A DNA stretch of 8,930 bases from NCBI GenBank assembly GCA_017615235.1, contig JAGAAM010000056.1, positions 1-8,930 on the forward strand, written 5' to 3'. Source of the stretch: Clostridia bacterium (lineage in GTDB: Bacteria; Bacillota_A; Clostridia; Oscillospirales; CAG-382). The notes below the pieces were generated by a model. It made no database searches and was not told where the DNA came from. It saw nothing but the letters and a program-made list of their open reading frames with translations. Positions 6,621 through 8,930 of this stretch are shown piece by piece. Every line of letters starts with the position of its first letter. Position 1 is the stretch's first letter. A program made the translations under genes and the position numbers.

Positions 6621-7328
6621 ATGGCAACTCTCGGAGTGATCGGCGGTTTAGGCCCGATGGCGACGGCTTATTTCATGGAGCTCGTCACGAAGATGACCAA
6701 AGCCAAAACCGATCAGGAGCACATCAAAACCATAATATACAGCGCGCCGGACATCCCGGACAGGACGGCTTTCATCCTCGGCAGGAGCGAAAAAAACCCT
6801 CTCCCGGAGATGATAAAGGCGGGGAAGGCGCTTAAAAGCCTGGGCGTCGACGTCATCGCGATACCCTGCGTCACCGCGCATTATTTCCACGACGAGCTCG
6901 AGCAGAGCATCGGCGTGAAAACGCTCAACGCCCTGCGCGAGACGGCGCTTTGCCTTTCATCCAACGGGATCAAAAAGGTCGGGATCATGGCGACGGAAGG
7001 CACCGTCGGCACCGGTCTTTTCCCGAAAGAGCTTTCAAAGCAGGGGATAGAATGCGTAGTCCCTTCGGAGGAAGGACAGAAGAACGTCACCTCGCTGATC
7101 TACGACGAGATCAAAAGCGGCAAAGCGCCGAGCGAGAAAAAATTCTTCGCCGCTAAGAACGAGCTTATCGGAAAAGGCGCTCAGGCCGTCATACTCGGCT
7201 GTACCGAACTTTCGCTTATCAATAATTATATGGATACCGGGGATAATATCCTTGACGTGTCGGAGGTGCTCGCCTCCGCTGCGGTGCTCGCCTGCGGCAG
7301 GGAACTCACGGTTACGAGGCTTTTATGA
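6621..7328 (+). CDS. Aspartate/glutamate racemase family amino acid racemase
   Basis: A 235-residue cofactor-independent racemase of the Asp/Glu/hydantoin racemase superfamily, acting in the cytoplasm to interconvert amino acid enantiomers. It begins with the family's GVIGGLGPMAT (5-15). The two cysteines of the two-base mechanism are present: C83 in IPCVTAHYF and C194 in LGCTEL. Their spacing is almost identical to that I recall for Pyrococcus aspartate racemase (C82/C194). The residue after C83 is Val, where many relatives have Asn (PCNTAH). The protein is shorter than typical MurI (about 265) and lacks its usual motifs, so a cell-wall glutamate racemase role is less likely. AAAGGAA lies 7 bases before the start. 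The gene is 15 bases after the lipoprotein gene, and its stop overlaps the adenylation gene's start (ATGA), implying coupled translation and a role in supplying that enzyme's substrate. Substrate preference (Asp, Glu or other) is not determined. Confidence 0.9.
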   Translation: MATLGVIGGLGPMATAYFMELVTKMTKAKTDQEHIKTIIYSAPDIPDRTAFILGRSEKNPLPEMIKAGKALKSLGVDVIAIPCVTAHYFHDELEQSIGVKTLNALRETALCLSSNGIKKVGIMATEGTVGTGLFPKELSKQGIECVVPSEEGQKNVTSLIYDEIKSGKAPSEKKFFAAKNELIGKGAQAVILGCTELSLINNYMDTGDNILDVSEVLASAAVLACGRELTVTRLL

Positions 7329-8827
7329 GACAGAAAAACGTACTGCAATATCTTGAATCCACCGTCGTAAGGGTGCCCGAAAAGGTCGCCTTCGCCGGTG
7401 AGGAAAGCGAACTTACTTTCAAACAGCTTTCCGATCAGAGCCGCGCTGTCGGCAGTGCGCTCGCTTCCCGCGGGCTTTATAACGAGCCGATCGTCGTCTA
7501 TATGCCGAAAAAACCGGAAACGGTAGCCGCTTTCTTCGGCTGCGTATACGGCGGCGATTTCTACGTTCCGATCGACCCGGAGATGCCGCGTTTCCGCATC
7601 GAACTTATATTCGACAACCTCAAACCGAAAGCCGTCATCGCCGACAGATCCTCGGTCGGGGAACTCGAAGGGCTCGATTTCAACGGCGAAGTGCTTATGT
7701 ACGAAGATATCTCCGCTTCGGCGATCGACGGTAACGCTTTGGCGGACATAAGGTCGCGCCAGCTCGATACCGACCCGATATATATCGTGTTCACCTCCGG
7801 CTCCACCGGCGTTCCGAAAGGCGTCGTCGCCTGCCACAGGTCGGTCATCGATTATATCGAGCAGCTTTGCGACATACTCGGACTGAACGAAAACACGGTG
7901 TTCGCCAATCAGTCGCCGCTTTATTTCGACGCCTGCCTGAAAGAGCTTTATCCGACGATAAAATTCGGCGCGACGGCTTATCTCACGCCGAAACAGCTTT
8001 TCTCCTTCCCGATAAAGCTTGTCGAATACCTCAACGAGCATAAAGTCAATACCGTCTGCTGGGTCGTTTCCGCGCTTACGATAATCTCCGCTCTGGGCAC
8101 TTTCGCAAAGGTCAAGCCGGAATATCTCCGCACGGTCGCCTTCGGCAGCGAGGTATTCCCGATAAAACAGTTCCGCCGCTGGCGCGAAGCGCTTCCCGAA
8201 GCGACTTTCACCAACCTTTACGGACCGACCGAGACCACCGGAATGTGCTGTTTCTATCGCGTCGACCGCGACTTCGAACTTGACGAGGTCATCCCGATAG
8301 GCCGTCCCTTCGACAACCGCGAGATAATCCTGCTCGACGACGAGAACAAACGCGCCGGAAAGGGCGAGGTAGGGGAGATCTGCGTCCGCGGGAATTCGCT
8401 CACGCTCGGTTACTATCACGCCTTCGACAAGACCGCCGAGGCTTTCGTCCAGAATCCGCTCAACGACCGGTATCCGGAGCTTATCTACCGCACCGGCGAC
8501 CTCGGGAAATACAACGATCGCGGCGAACTCGTCTTCGTATCCCGCAAGGATCATCAGATCAAGCATATGGGTCACCGCATCGAACTTGGCGAGATCGAGG
8601 CTAACGTCAACCTTCTGCCCGAAGTTTCGATGTCCTGCTGTCTTTACGACAAAGAAAAAGAACGCATCAATCTTTTCTACGTCGGCGACATCGAAGAACG
8701 CGATATTCTCGCCGTCTTAAAAGAAAAACTTCCGCGCTATATGCTCCCGACAAGGGCGAAAAAACTGGATATCATGCCGCTCACGCCGAACGGCAAGATC
8801 TACAGGATGACTTTGAAAAACATGTAA
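7325..8827 (+). CDS. Stand-alone amino acid adenylation enzyme, DltA-like
   Basis: This 500-residue ANL-superfamily enzyme should activate an amino acid with ATP to an aminoacyl-AMP and load it on a carrier-protein phosphopantetheine. Core motifs are in order: A3 FTSGSTGVPKG (156-166), A4 YFDA (200-203), A5 NLYGPTETT (297-305), A7 YRTGDLGKY (388-396), A8 GHRIELGEIE (416-425) and A10 NGKIYR with catalytic K491. Length and the EVFP/YGPTE region resemble DltA. There is no condensation, thiolation or thioesterase domain. D202 is the residue that contacts the alpha-amino group, so the substrate is an amino acid. My manual pocket reading (PheA positions 235 to 517) is D202 A203 K206 C245 A272 G274 L298 G306 M307 K491, which is unlike DltA and tentatively suggests an acidic side chain. 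The start overlaps the racemase stop (ATGA), with GAGG 5 bases upstream. A carrier protein gene follows 22 bases after the stop. Confidence 0.92.
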   Translation: MRQKNVLQYLESTVVRVPEKVAFAGEESELTFKQLSDQSRAVGSALASRGLYNEPIVVYMPKKPETVAAFFGCVYGGDFYVPIDPEMPRFRIELIFDNLKPKAVIADRSSVGELEGLDFNGEVLMYEDISASAIDGNALADIRSRQLDTDPIYIVFTSGSTGVPKGVVACHRSVIDYIEQLCDILGLNENTVFANQSPLYFDACLKELYPTIKFGATAYLTPKQLFSFPIKLVEYLNEHKVNTVCWVVSALTIISALGTFAKVKPEYLRTVAFGSEVFPIKQFRRWREALPEATFTNLYGPTETTGMCCFYRVDRDFELDEVIPIGRPFDNREIILLDDENKRAGKGEVGEICVRGNSLTLGYYHAFDKTAEAFVQNPLNDRYPELIYRTGDLGKYNDRGELVFVSRKDHQIKHMGHRIELGEIEANVNLLPEVSMSCCLYDKEKERINLFYVGDIEERDILAVLKEKLPRYMLPTRAKKLDIMPLTPNGKIYRMTLKNM

Positions 8828-8849
8828 TTTCTATAAAGAGGTACAAAAA

Positions 8850-8930
8850 ATGGAAGAACTGCTTGAAATACTCCGCGAACTCCATCCCGACGTCGATTTT
8901 GAAAACGAGACTTCGTTAGCCGACGACAGG
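8850..8930 (+). CDS. Acyl/peptidyl carrier protein, N-terminal part only (truncated by window edge)
   Basis: ATG 8850 is preceded by AAAGAGGT (8834-8841), and the frame is open to the last base (27 codons). Residues seen include MEELLEILRELHPDVDF and then NETSLADD. This is the helix-I and loop pattern of small DltC-like carrier proteins, in which an acidic LxDDG loop is followed by the DS(L/F) serine that receives phosphopantetheine. That serine would lie a few residues past the edge and is not visible. Position, direction and 22-base spacing behind a stand-alone adenylation enzyme support a role as its aminoacyl acceptor. The family call rests on 27 residues plus context. Confidence 0.72.
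   Translation, partial: MEELLEILRELHPDVDFENETSLADDR

Noticed and set aside
7263..7294. Near-duplicate GGTGCTCGCCT at the 3' end of the racemase gene
   Set aside because: It encodes ordinary helix residues (VLAS / VLAC) and is explained by repeated codons; there is no third copy or flanking structure.
6621..7328. Assignment of the racemase as the cell-wall glutamate racemase MurI
   Set aside because: Length, the GVIGGLGPMAT start and the PCVTAH motif fit the aspartate-racemase-like branch better than MurI, and operon context points to a specialised role.
7226..8575. Long open frame (449 codons) on the minus strand
   Set aside because: It lies opposite the adenylation gene, which has all core motifs. 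No ribosome site or known domain was seen in it, so it is a codon-bias shadow.

Overview
The window carries six complete genes and two that run off its ends. It looks like chromosomal DNA from a moderately GC-rich, probably uncultured member of the Clostridia (Bacillota). This placement is inference. It rests on strong AGGAG-type ribosome binding sites, sigma-A-like promoters close to consensus, a lipoprotein with an Ig plus transglutaminase architecture, and a carrier protein of a style I associate with gut Clostridia. There is no rRNA, tRNA, CRISPR array, insertion sequence or phage gene, and no gene-free stretch longer than about 190 bases.

Left part (1-4470): an MscS-type mechanosensitive channel runs leftward off the edge. 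It is divergent from a CrtI-like FAD oxidoreductase (997-2463) across a 137-base AT-rich spacer holding a near-consensus promoter and a 13-bp inverted repeat. The oxidoreductase converges on a glycogen branching enzyme (2485-4470, minus strand), and the two share a bidirectional terminator. The branching enzyme is closer to the eukaryotic GBE1 type than to E. coli GlgB. No other glycogen gene lies beside it.

Middle (4471-5372): a 5'-methylthioadenosine/S-adenosylhomocysteine nucleosidase gene is divergent from the branching enzyme, has its own extended -10 promoter and ends at a clear intrinsic terminator.

Right part (5395-8930 and beyond): a textbook TTGACA-17-TATAAT promoter drives a tightly packed set of genes on the plus strand. 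In order they are a secreted lipoprotein with two Ig-like domains and a transglutaminase-like domain, an aspartate/glutamate-racemase-family enzyme, a stand-alone amino acid adenylation enzyme related to DltA (its ATGA start overlaps the racemase stop), and the start of a carrier protein cut by the window edge. The simplest reading is that the racemase supplies an amino acid enantiomer, the adenylation enzyme activates it and loads it on the carrier, and unseen downstream genes transfer or process it. The binding pocket differs from DltA: Lys at the '239' position, and Gly where DltA has its chirality-selecting Cys. The substrate is therefore probably not D-alanine and may be an acidic amino acid. 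This cassette is the most interesting part of the window.
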